Source: Rhizobium brockwellii | GTDB lineage: Bacteria; Pseudomonadota; Alphaproteobacteria; Rhizobiales; Rhizobiaceae | Assembly: GCF_000769405.2 (NCBI RefSeq) | Contig: NZ_CP053441.1 | Coordinates: 248,001-312,000 of the forward strand | Reading direction: 5' to 3' | Length of the DNA stretch: 64,000 nucleotides | Part shown: positions 25,833 to 34,761 of the stretch, one piece after another | Layout: each line of letters opens with the position of its first letter | How positions within the stretch are numbered: the first letter of the stretch is position 1 | Notes under the pieces: generated by a model | Databases searched by the model: none | Told to the model about the DNA's origin: nothing | Seen by the model: only the letters and a program-made list of their open reading frames with translations | Position numbers and translations under genes: made by a program

Positions 25833-28800
25833 ATGAGTGTGAAAACCGATCTTGGTTCTGAAGCGAGGGGTCTTGGCTGCCGGCTCGGCAGATTTGCCAA
25901 TCGCTCGCTTGCCATCGTGCTCAGCGCGCTGCTGGTTTTTCAGCCGATGCTTGCCAATGCCCAGTCGGTCTCTGCGAGCACCACGGCGCCGGCCGCCAAC
26001 CAGCCGGGCGTCGGTACGGCCCCGAACGGCGTGCCGCTCATCGACATCGTCACGCCGAACAGCAAGGGCCTGTCGCATAACAAATACGACAATTTCAACG
26101 TCGGCACGCCGGGGCTGATCCTCAACAATTACAAGGGCGAGATCGGCAATTCCAATCTCGGCGGCGTCACCCCGGGCAATGCCAATCTCAACACGTCAGG
26201 TCCGGCATCGGTCATCCTCAACGAGGTCATCAGCGGCAACCGCTCTGCCTTGAACGGCGCGATCGAGGTGTTCGGCGCGCGAGCCGATGTCGTCATCGCC
26301 AATCCGAGCGGCATCACCTGCGACGGCTGCGGCTTCATCAACACGCCGCATGCAACGCTAACCACAGGCGTCCCCGATATCGGCGCGGACGGCGCGCTGA
26401 AGGGTTTCACGGTCAACGGCGGCGATGTCACCATCGGACCGAATGGCGGCAACTTCGCCGCCGGGCCTGGCGCGGTCGACCTTTTCGACATCGTCTCGCG
26501 CTCCGTGCACGTCAACGGCCCGGTTTATGGCAAGGACCTTCGCGTCACGGCCGGCCGTAATCAATTCGATTATGCCACCGGCAACGCCACGCCGCTTGCG
26601 GCGACGTCCGGCACACCGGAATACGCGATCGACGGTTCGGCGCTCGGCGCCATGCAGGCCGGCCGCATCAAGATGGTCGTCACCGAAAACGGCGCCGGCG
26701 TGCGCATGAGCGGCAATCTTGCCGCCAACGCCAACGAGCTGTCATTGTCGGCCGACGGCAAGATCTCGCTCGGCAACGTCTCCGGCGAGCAGGGCGTGTC
26801 GATCTCCTCGAAGGCGAAGGTGACCGCCGCCAAGGTCACGTCGAAGGCAAAGGTCGCCGTTCAGGCGGATCAGGGCATCACTCTCGATACGGTCGCCGCC
26901 GATGGCGACATCGTGCTTTCAAGCGGCAGCGGATTGTTGAGTGTCGGCGGCGAGGTCAACAGCGCCGCCAACGTCCTGATGTCGTCGGCCGCCGGCATTG
27001 CGGCCGGCAGCGTCGTGGCCGGCAATGCGCTCGCCCTGTCCGCCACCTCGGGCGACATCCAGGTTGCCGGCGCCGTCAACGGCGCCGACGCGCTGACGAT
27101 CACGGCGACATCGGGCTCGATCTCCGCAGCCTCGCTTGTGAGCGGCAACGATCTGACGCTGTCCGCCGGCGCCGACATCGCCATATCGGGCGATATGCTC
27201 GCTAAGGGCAACGTCACGGCTTCAGGCCGCTCGATCGCAGCCGCGACCGTCGCCGCCGGCCTCGACCTCGCCGCCACCGCACAATCGGCCAACGGCACGC
27301 TGATGCTGCAGCAGACGGGCAGCATGAGCCTTACCGCCACGAACGGTTCGATCACCGCCGGCAACGCGCTCATGAGCAGCGGCGCTCTTTCGGCCACAGC
27401 AACGCAGAATATCGCCTATATCAAGCTCCAGAGCCTCAGCAGCGCAGCACTGACGGCATCGGGCCAGATCAGCTACGGCAATCCCACCAGCGCCACAGAC
27501 AACCTGACGTTCACTACCACCAATATCGATCTCTCCAATGGCGCAGCCAGCAACATCACCTCCGGCGGCACGCTGACGCTCAATGCCAATAGCGCCAATC
27601 TCAGCAACAACAGCCTGACGCTCGGCGGCCTCGCCCTCAATCTCTCCGGCACGGCCGATCTCAGTGGCGCCACCATCAACGCCGTCACCGGTGCCGGCGG
27701 TTCCGGCGACATCGACATCAACGCCGGCGGCCTCTCCACCTCAGTCAGCACGGCGCTGCTCGCCGCCGACGACCTGACGCTGACGCTGCCGTCTCTCACC
27801 AATGCCGGCCAATTGGCCGCCGGCGACGATCTGACGCTCAACATTTCCGGCAATTTCACCAACAGCGCCACGGGCCTTGCCTATGCCGGCCACGACGCGG
27901 GCCTGTTCATCGGCGGGGTGCTCACCAATGATCAGGGCGCCATCCTCGCCGGCAATGATCTTGAGATTGCCGGGACGACATCAGGACAAAGGAACGCTGG
28001 CGTCACCAATATTTCCGGTCTGATCCAGGCTGGAAACGACATGTCCATCCTCACCAGCAATCTGACCAACAGGCGGGCCGCCACACCGCAATGGACGACG
28101 GGGACGCTGGTGTCTTCAGGTGTCGTCAGCGGCTTCACGCTGAACCCCGTCGCCGCCGGCCTGCCTTTCGGCTATCTCGAGACCGCAGATCAGAACATGT
28201 TCCAGCTCTATGCCGGCGTCGATCCGGGCTTGTGGCAGGATTATCAGCCTCTGCTCTGGTCGAAGGCGACGCTCGCCGACGGTACGACCTATCGCGCCTG
28301 GACCTGGATCTCTGCCGACGGACCCGAAAAGGTCACGCCGATCATCGACTGGATCAGGGCCCGCGTGCCGAGGGACGCGAACGGCAATCCCGTTGTCGAT
28401 CCCAACAACCCGTCGCGCTATTTCATCGTCGACGAGGTGAATTTCAGCGGTTCAGACGAAAGCACCACCTACACATGGGATTGGTCATCCCATCTCAGCC
28501 AGTCGGTCTACGAAGACCGGTTGGTCGGCACGCTCAGCCCGGAAGCGACGATCCGGGCAAGCCGCAACCTCACGGTCGACGCCACGAATCTCAGCAATTC
28601 CTACAGCTCGATCGAGGCCGGCGGCGACGCGACGCTGAAGGGCTCAACGCTGACCAATACCGGCGTCAGCCTGTTTCGCACGACGACGACAACCTGCCAT
28701 GCCCAGGGCGCCTGCACCGCCTATAATGCCAATGGCACTGCCAATCCCTCGAAGAATATCGCCAACGGCTCGACAATCGTCAGTTCCGTCCAGGCGATCG

Positions 28801-31800
28801 GCGGTGTATCGGCCAACATCAAGGCCGGCGGCGCACTCTCCGTCAATTACAGCAGCGTCAACAACACGTCTGCGGCCGGCTCGATGGCCGGTGGCGCCAG
28901 CGTCGCTGCCGCAAGCAATCCCGGCGATCCGTTGTCGGCGCTCTCCGGCCTGACTGCCGGCGGCGCATTGTTCAACGTCAACGCGGACCTTGTGCCTCCG
29001 GCCAACCCGCAATCCGGCGACGTCGGCGACCCGATTCCAGGACAGATCTTCCTGTTCGAAACGCGCGCGGCCTACCTCGATGTCGGCACCTTCTATGGCT
29101 CCGGCTATTTCATGGACAAAATCGGCTATCAGCCGGACAGCACGATTCCTTTCCTCGGCGATGCCTATTTCGAGAACCAGCTGATTGAAAAGCAGATCCA
29201 GCAGCTTGCCGGCCAGGGTCTGGGACCGGGCTCCTTCATCCCCGGCAGCGACGCCACCGAGCAGGTCAAGACGCTGCTCGACAATGGCGTCAAGTACGCC
29301 AGCGACCACAATCTGCAGGTTGGCCAGGCGCTCACCCCCGAAGCGGTCGCCGCGCTGACGAAGCCGGTCGTCCTCTATCAGAAGCAGGTGGTCAATGGCA
29401 TCGAGGTGCTGGCGGCGGTCGTCTATCTCCCGAGCACGGCAACGGCGCAGCTGACCGCCTCCGGCGCGCTGATGTCAGGCGCATCGGTCTCCGTTGCGGG
29501 CGGCGCGATCAACAATTCCGGCGCCATGGTCGCCTCCAACGATCTTTCCGTTTCCGGCTCCTCGATTTCTTCGAACGGCGGCACATTCAAGGCCGGCAAC
29601 GACGTCTCGCTGTCCTCCTCGGGTGCGCTGACTCTGACGGCGCAATCCATGGATCTCGGCGGCCAGGCGATGGTCAATCCGAACGCCGCGGTCACCGCCG
29701 GCAGCGATGCGACGATTGCCGCGGCGACCGACCTCACGCTGAACGGCGCTCTGGTCAATGCCACAGGCAACGCCTCGCTCACCGGCAAGAATGTGACGTT
29801 GGATTCAGCCAAGGTCGACAATGGCGGTCAACAAAATGCCACCGGCAGCCAGGTTGCTAGTGGCGGTAGCCTGACGATCAAGGCAACCGACAATGTCAAC
29901 GTCATCGGCAGTTCCGTCAAGGCGGGCACGACGCTCGAGGTGACCGCCGACAACGGCTCGGTGGCCGTGGTGTCGACCGATGTCGCCCGCAACAACCAAT
30001 CCGGCTACACCAAGACCCTCTCCACCGACCAGCAGCAATCGCAGCTTTCCGCCGGCACGGATGCGACGATCAAATCAGGCGACGACATCCTGCTCTCCGG
30101 CTCCTCCGTCAAGGCTGAAGGCAACGTCGCGCTCAGCGCCGGCGACGATATCAACATCACCGCCGCGCAGGAGCATTCCGAGTCCTCCTTCGGCAAGAAA
30201 TCCGCCTCGTCGATCACCCATGTCGGCTCGGAGATATCCGCCGGCGGCGACCTCTCGGTGACGGCAGGCAACGGCAGCGGCGATCACGACCTCAACATCG
30301 TCGGCAGCAAGCTTACCGCCGACGGCAAGGTCGGTCTCAAGGCCGATGGTGACGTGACGATCGCCGAAGCCACCGACACCGCGACCCTCGACACCAAGCT
30401 CAGCCTCAAGGGCGGTTTCCTCGGCAACAGCGAGAAGACGACCACCCATCTGGAAACGACCACGGCCGTCGGTTCCGCCATCACAGGCGGTGGCGGCGTC
30501 GACATTGAATCCGGCAAGGACACGGTCATCTCGGCCTCGAGGATCGAAGCCGGTAATGAGGCCGGCGCTGCGAACCTGAACATCACCACCAAGGGCGACC
30601 TCATCATCGCCTCCGGCAAGGACACCAGTGCCAAGGATGACAAGGGCTCGCGCAGCGGCTTCCTCTCCAAGGGCTCATCCAGCCACAAGAGCTATGATGA
30701 GACGACCATTGCCTCCGAGCTTGGCGCATCCGGCAATATCAATCTGGATGCCGGCGGCGCGGCGGTCATCGCGGGCTCGAAGGCGGATGCCGACGGCTCG
30801 ATTTCCGTCGAGGGCGACAGCGTCTCAGTCATCGGTGCGGCCGAGCAGCATGAGCTTGAAATCACGCGCAAGAAATCTGGCCTCTTCGTCGGCTCGGGCG
30901 ACGGCTTCATTTCGTTCTGGGGCGCGGAACAGAAGAGTGGCAGCCAGGCCTCCGCGCTGAATGTGGCATCGGTGCTTTCTGCTGGGACTGATGTAGCGCT
31001 CAAGTCCCGCGAGACCGATGTCAACATTCTCGGCTCGCAGATCTCCGCGACGGATAACATCACGCTGGATGCGGCCCGCGACGTCAATATCACGCCGGGC
31101 GCCGAAAGCGCCTCCTCGGAGGAAAAGGAAAAACGCTCCGGTTTTGGCATTTCCTTCGGTTCGAGCAGCGGCGGATTCTCGGTCGGCATCGGCGTATCCT
31201 CCGTCTCGGACACGACGAAGCAAGGCTCTCAGACCAACGCGATGGCCACCCTTTCCGCCGGCAACGACCTGGCGATCAAGGCTGGGCGCGACGCCAACCT
31301 GCAGGCCGCCGATGTCGCAGCCGATCGCGATGTTGCGATCACTGCGGAGCGCGACGTCAATCTGCTCAGTGCGGAAGACAAGTCGAATTACGAGAGTGTG
31401 CACGAGCAATTCTTTGCCGGCGTGACGCTGTCGGTTTCCTCGGGTCTCGTTTCCGCCGCGAGCAACGCGGTGGCAGCCGCTTCGAAGGTCGGCGATGGCA
31501 GCGCCAGCAAATCCATTGCGCACATAGCGATCGCCGGGATCGAAGCCTATTCGGTACTCGATGCCCTGACCAATCACGACGCTGCCGGTGAGTTTGACAA
31601 ACTCAAAAATGGACAGTCGAGCGTGTTTGCCTCGGCCTCGCTCACCGCTGGCTTCCAGTATAGCAAAAGCAGCGAGAAAGGTTCCAGCTCAGACCCGGTT
31701 TCCACCACGATCCGGGGCGGCAATTCCGTCACCGTCGAAGCGACGTCGGGCAATCTGTTCGGCAATGGCGCACAGATTCTTGCCGGCTACGATGCCGATG

Positions 31801-33803
31801 GCATGCCGAACGGCAAGTCCGGCGACATCGCGCTGATCGCCGGCCAGGACGTTATCCTGCAGAGTGCTCAAGCGACTACCAACAATTCCACCAGGAACAG
31901 CTCTGGCGGCGTTCAAGTCGATCTCGTCAATCCCGGCCTCAGCTTCAACTATGGCAAAGGCTCATCCAACGGCTCCTCGGTTACCCAGGTCAACAGCCAT
32001 GTCGTCGGCTCCGGTGACGTGTTCATCCAGTCCGGCAATGACACCAGACTGCAGGGCGCCGTCGTTAGCGGCGAGAGTATCACCGCCGATGTCGGCCACG
32101 ACCTGATTATTGAAAGCCAGCTCGACACGACATCACAAAAGGCCAATCAGTTCGGCATCAGCGGCGGTTTTGGCAGCGGCACTCCGGCAAGTCTGAGCGG
32201 CTCCTTGCAAAAGGCCACCGGCAGTGCCGCGATCGTCTCCGAACAATCCGGCATCCATGCCGGTTCCGGCGGCTTCGATATCACCGTCAATAACAAGACG
32301 GCGCTGACGGGTGGGCTGATCACCTCTCAGGCGCCGGCAATACAAAACTGGCTTGAGACCGGCACGCTAGAGTTCAACGACCTCGACACCCATTCGAAAT
32401 GGAAGGCCGACAGCTATAGTGGCGGGTTGACGCTCACTGGACCGCTCCTTGCCCCGCCCATGCATGATGGCGAAAGTGCGACGGGTCAGGCGCTATCCGC
32501 CGTCTCGCCGGGCCAGATCATCATCACAGATCCCGCCCACCAAACGCAGAACCTCGAGAATCTGCGCCGTGACACCAGCAACACCAACACGTCGTTGCCG
32601 GGCATTCCCGAACTGCAGGATATCCTGCGTGAGCAGTTGGAGACGCAGGAACTCTATCAGGACGCCGCCGCCAAGGCCGCCAAGTTCATTGGCGACTTCG
32701 CGCTGAAGCGGAGGCAAGCGGCAACCACTGACGAGGAGCGGGCTTTCTGGGCCGAAGGTGGTCCCGGTCCCGCGGCGCTGCATGCGTTGGCTGGCGGTCT
32801 GCTCGGCGGCGTCACGGATGTCTCCGGTATGATCAGGGGCGCTCTTGGGGGAGCCACGTCTTCGCTGCTCGGCCCGCACATCCGCGACCTAGTCGCCGAA
32901 ATCGTCAACGGCACTTCGCTTGCCGGCACCGCCCAGGGCGAGCAGCTGATCAATATCATCAGCGCGAGTCTGGTACAGGGCCTTGCGGCCAGCGTCAGCG
33001 GTGGAGAGGGCGCCGCTTACGCAGGGTATGCGTTTAAGTACAACTACATCACGCATAGGGAATTTGATGAATACGAGAAGAAGCTGAGCGAATGCCAAGG
33101 CGATTCATCGTGTGAAGAGAGGGTAGAGGCTCAGCGAGCAGCGGATTGGGCCAGTCGCCAGGGCCGCTATATCGAGGCATGCCGGAGTGACGCTGAAAGC
33201 TGCCGTGGCCTGCTCGCTAAGATGGAGATCGATCTCGCTCTACTCCAGGAAAACAGTGCTTCTCATGATTCCGCCAAGGCATGGCTGGGCGCTGACATTG
33301 CAGGATTGCTGTCGTTGCAGTGGACGATGCTGGAGCAGCTCGCCGCTCAAGGTAAGTTAAGCTCGGCGGAGCAATTGAAGCTAAACGAATACCGAGTTAC
33401 GCCATTGTCGAAGCTCGTCGAAGCGCTAACACTGGCAATCGACAGCCCAAAACCGTGGAAACGGGTGCAGACTATCGGCGGGAAAACTTGCGTTTATAGT
33501 TGCGAAATCGACGGTACCGTCCGATACGTTGGAATTACAGACGATGTTGCAAGGCGGGGAATTGAACACCTGCGATCGAAAGAAATCGTCATTAGAGAAA
33601 TTCCTGGTCTTTCTAATTTGTCGAGACAGGACGCCAGGGCAGTTGAGCAAACTCTAATAAACTACTATGGGCTGGAAAAAAATGGTGGCACGTTAATCAA
33701 TAAGATTAACTCGATTTCAGCAATAAAGAATCCGACAGCCTATGAGCGAGCTCTGATCAAAGGCGCCACATTACTACGAAACGCAAAATATCCGGGATTC
33801 TAA
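25833..33803 (+). CDS. filamentous-hemagglutinin/CdiA-type exoprotein (TpsA) with C-terminal GIY-YIG nuclease toxin
   Basis: 2656 residues from ATG 25833; signal peptide ends LANA-QS. The TPS secretion domain (about 45-290) has N157-P-S-G and the CDGCGFINTPHATLTTG segment. A beta-helical FHA-1 region follows, then a non-repetitive middle with FLFETRAAYLDVGTFYGS (about 1076-1210), as in CdiA receptor-binding regions. Hemagglutinin-2 repeats (about 1330-2200) precede a pretoxin stretch ending ALGGATSSLLGPHIRDLV (about 2330-2360); no VENN motif is seen. From about base 33000 the G+C falls and a toxin tip begins. The nuclease has V2554-Y, R2564-Y-V-G, R2574/R2575, H2579, E2605 and N2623, the GIY-YIG catalytic set. 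It would kill neighbouring cells by cutting nucleic acid; imm26 follows 2 bp later. Confidence 0.93.
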   Translation: MSVKTDLGSEARGLGCRLGRFANRSLAIVLSALLVFQPMLANAQSVSASTTAPAANQPGVGTAPNGVPLIDIVTPNSKGLSHNKYDNFNVGTPGLILNNYKGEIGNSNLGGVTPGNANLNTSGPASVILNEVISGNRSALNGAIEVFGARADVVIANPSGITCDGCGFINTPHATLTTGVPDIGADGALKGFTVNGGDVTIGPNGGNFAAGPGAVDLFDIVSRSVHVNGPVYGKDLRVTAGRNQFDYATGNATPLAATSGTPEYAIDGSALGAMQAGRIKMVVTENGAGVRMSGNLAANANELSLSADGKISLGNVSGEQGVSISSKAKVTAAKVTSKAKVAVQADQGITLDTVAADGDIVLSSGSGLLSVGGEVNSAANVLMSSAAGIAAGSVVAGNALALSATSGDIQVAGAVNGADALTITATSGSISAASLVSGNDLTLSAGADIAISGDMLAKGNVTASGRSIAAATVAAGLDLAATAQSANGTLMLQQTGSMSLTATNGSITAGNALMSSGALSATATQNIAYIKLQSLSSAALTASGQISYGNPTSATDNLTFTTTNIDLSNGAASNITSGGTLTLNANSANLSNNSLTLGGLALNLSGTADLSGATINAVTGAGGSGDIDINAGGLSTSVSTALLAADDLTLTLPSLTNAGQLAAGDDLTLNISGNFTNSATGLAYAGHDAGLFIGGVLTNDQGAILAGNDLEIAGTTSGQRNAGVTNISGLIQAGNDMSILTSNLTNRRAATPQWTTGTLVSSGVVSGFTLNPVAAGLPFGYLETADQNMFQLYAGVDPGLWQDYQPLLWSKATLADGTTYRAWTWISADGPEKVTPIIDWIRARVPRDANGNPVVDPNNPSRYFIVDEVNFSGSDESTTYTWDWSSHLSQSVYEDRLVGTLSPEATIRASRNLTVDATNLSNSYSSIEAGGDATLKGSTLTNTGVSLFRTTTTTCHAQGACTAYNANGTANPSKNIANGSTIVSSVQAIGGVSANIKAGGALSVNYSSVNNTSAAGSMAGGASVAAASNPGDPLSALSGLTAGGALFNVNADLVPPANPQSGDVGDPIPGQIFLFETRAAYLDVGTFYGSGYFMDKIGYQPDSTIPFLGDAYFENQLIEKQIQQLAGQGLGPGSFIPGSDATEQVKTLLDNGVKYASDHNLQVGQALTPEAVAALTKPVVLYQKQVVNGIEVLAAVVYLPSTATAQLTASGALMSGASVSVAGGAINNSGAMVASNDLSVSGSSISSNGGTFKAGNDVSLSSSGALTLTAQSMDLGGQAMVNPNAAVTAGSDATIAAATDLTLNGALVNATGNASLTGKNVTLDSAKVDNGGQQNATGSQVASGGSLTIKATDNVNVIGSSVKAGTTLEVTADNGSVAVVSTDVARNNQSGYTKTLSTDQQQSQLSAGTDATIKSGDDILLSGSSVKAEGNVALSAGDDINITAAQEHSESSFGKKSASSITHVGSEISAGGDLSVTAGNGSGDHDLNIVGSKLTADGKVGLKADGDVTIAEATDTATLDTKLSLKGGFLGNSEKTTTHLETTTAVGSAITGGGGVDIESGKDTVISASRIEAGNEAGAANLNITTKGDLIIASGKDTSAKDDKGSRSGFLSKGSSSHKSYDETTIASELGASGNINLDAGGAAVIAGSKADADGSISVEGDSVSVIGAAEQHELEITRKKSGLFVGSGDGFISFWGAEQKSGSQASALNVASVLSAGTDVALKSRETDVNILGSQISATDNITLDAARDVNITPGAESASSEEKEKRSGFGISFGSSSGGFSVGIGVSSVSDTTKQGSQTNAMATLSAGNDLAIKAGRDANLQAADVAADRDVAITAERDVNLLSAEDKSNYESVHEQFFAGVTLSVSSGLVSAASNAVAAASKVGDGSASKSIAHIAIAGIEAYSVLDALTNHDAAGEFDKLKNGQSSVFASASLTAGFQYSKSSEKGSSSDPVSTTIRGGNSVTVEATSGNLFGNGAQILAGYDADGMPNGKSGDIALIAGQDVILQSAQATTNNSTRNSSGGVQVDLVNPGLSFNYGKGSSNGSSVTQVNSHVVGSGDVFIQSGNDTRLQGAVVSGESITADVGHDLIIESQLDTTSQKANQFGISGGFGSGTPASLSGSLQKATGSAAIVSEQSGIHAGSGGFDITVNNKTALTGGLITSQAPAIQNWLETGTLEFNDLDTHSKWKADSYSGGLTLTGPLLAPPMHDGESATGQALSAVSPGQIIITDPAHQTQNLENLRRDTSNTNTSLPGIPELQDILREQLETQELYQDAAAKAAKFIGDFALKRRQAATTDEERAFWAEGGPGPAALHALAGGLLGGVTDVSGMIRGALGGATSSLLGPHIRDLVAEIVNGTSLAGTAQGEQLINIISASLVQGLAASVSGGEGAAYAGYAFKYNYITHREFDEYEKKLSECQGDSSCEERVEAQRAADWASRQGRYIEACRSDAESCRGLLAKMEIDLALLQENSASHDSAKAWLGADIAGLLSLQWTMLEQLAAQGKLSSAEQLKLNEYRVTPLSKLVEALTLAIDSPKPWKRVQTIGGKTCVYSCEIDGTVRYVGITDDVARRGIEHLRSKEIVIREIPGLSNLSRQDARAVEQTLINYYGLEKNGGTLINKINSISAIKNPTAYERALIKGATLLRNAKYPGF

Positions 33804-33805
33804 AT

Positions 33806-34270
33806 ATGGCTAAGCGCATTAAAATTGGGGACGTAATTCAAATTTTAACGTCGAAGGGAGTTTCCTACGCCCAGGTCACTCATAAGCATTTGCGCTATGG
33901 ACACCTGCTCCGTGTATTTGATGGCTTTTACGCTGACAGACTTGACAATTTTAGCGAAGTGGTTGGCTCTCCTGTGTTGTTTTCTGCCTTTTTTCCTGTG
34001 CAAAAAGCAGTTGACGAAGGCCTAGTGGCAAATGTCGGAAACAGTAGCGTGACCGCTGCAAACTCCGTTTTTCCCATCTTTCGGACCAGTGCCCGGGATA
34101 GGGACGGGCGGCGGGGGCCTTGGTGGTTATGGAATGGCGAAACGGAAGTGATGCTGACTCGAGGCCTTTCTGATGAGGAAAAGAGATATCCGGTCCACGG
34201 TATCATCAGTGCACCCTTGCTGGTTGAGCGAATTGAGAAGGGTTATCGAGCGGAGAATCATGATTTATAG
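33806..34270 (+). CDS. Imm26-type immunity protein, cognate to the GIY-YIG toxin
   Basis: 154 residues from ATG 33806, only two bases after the exoprotein stop, the standard place for a CDI immunity gene. Imm26 family features are KRIKIGDVIQILTSKGVSYAQ, YGHLLRVFDGFY, FFPVQKAVDEGLVANVG, GPWWLWNGETEVM and a C-terminal GIISAPLLVERIEKGY. The low G+C matches the toxin tip. A second copy with about 90% amino-acid identity over its first 130 residues lies at 43497 and is split by an IS. The pairing with this toxin is inferred from position. Confidence 0.85.
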   Translation: MAKRIKIGDVIQILTSKGVSYAQVTHKHLRYGHLLRVFDGFYADRLDNFSEVVGSPVLFSAFFPVQKAVDEGLVANVGNSSVTAANSVFPIFRTSARDRDGRRGPWWLWNGETEVMLTRGLSDEEKRYPVHGIISAPLLVERIEKGYRAENHDL

Positions 34271-34351
34271 TTTGCCGTCGCTGGGTTATATTGTGGACGG
34301 CCTGGAACAGCTGAGGGCTACTTTAGCGGAGGTATAATTCCGAGAAAAGGA

Positions 34352-34606
34352 ATGCCTGAACGCATAGCCAATATCGGCTGGGCCACGTTCTTTGGAGGAG
34401 AATTCGCCAAAGACGTCAAGGCAGAGCAGATTGCGGAAGCTGGATTCGCCATTGATAAGGTGGGTGACGGATATCTGGTTAGAATAACGGACAATATCAA
34501 CGACGTGGCCGATAACTACCCCCATTTTTCGAAGCGGAGAGTGGAACTCAAGAAGTTGTTTCCCGACGACTTCTTTCTCGTCAAAGATGAGCCGATATCT
34601 CTATGA
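34352..34606 (+). CDS. orphan module after imm26: hypothetical protein or displaced toxin tip
   Basis: The only ATG is at 34352 (84 codons) and lies too close to its AAAAGGA to be well initiated. The same frame is open back to 34271, directly after the imm26 stop, with sensible protein sequence (AEGYFSGGIIPRKGMPERI). That points to a C-terminal fragment of an older toxin, or to a second immunity gene. C-terminus: HFSKRRVELKKLFPDDFFLV. No family identified. G+C is low like the adjacent module. Confidence 0.5.
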   Translation: MPERIANIGWATFFGGEFAKDVKAEQIAEAGFAIDKVGDGYLVRITDNINDVADNYPHFSKRRVELKKLFPDDFFLVKDEPISL

Positions 34607-34761
34607 TTGCTGCGGTTTGGCGTCAACGTTGTTGCTGACGATTCTAAGTGCAACCTGACCGCACTCCCCAAGTCCCTAGCTCAGACCCGGGACATCCTTG
34701 CGCTGCCCGATCGTCGCAAAGCGCTCCTCGTCGACATTTTAGTCATGTCTCAAGCCTTCAG

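Noticed and set aside
26000..33000. Repeats in the exoprotein gene as a possible CRISPR or satellite array
   Set aside because: They are degenerate protein-level beta-helix repeats in one open frame, with no constant DNA repeat and spacer.
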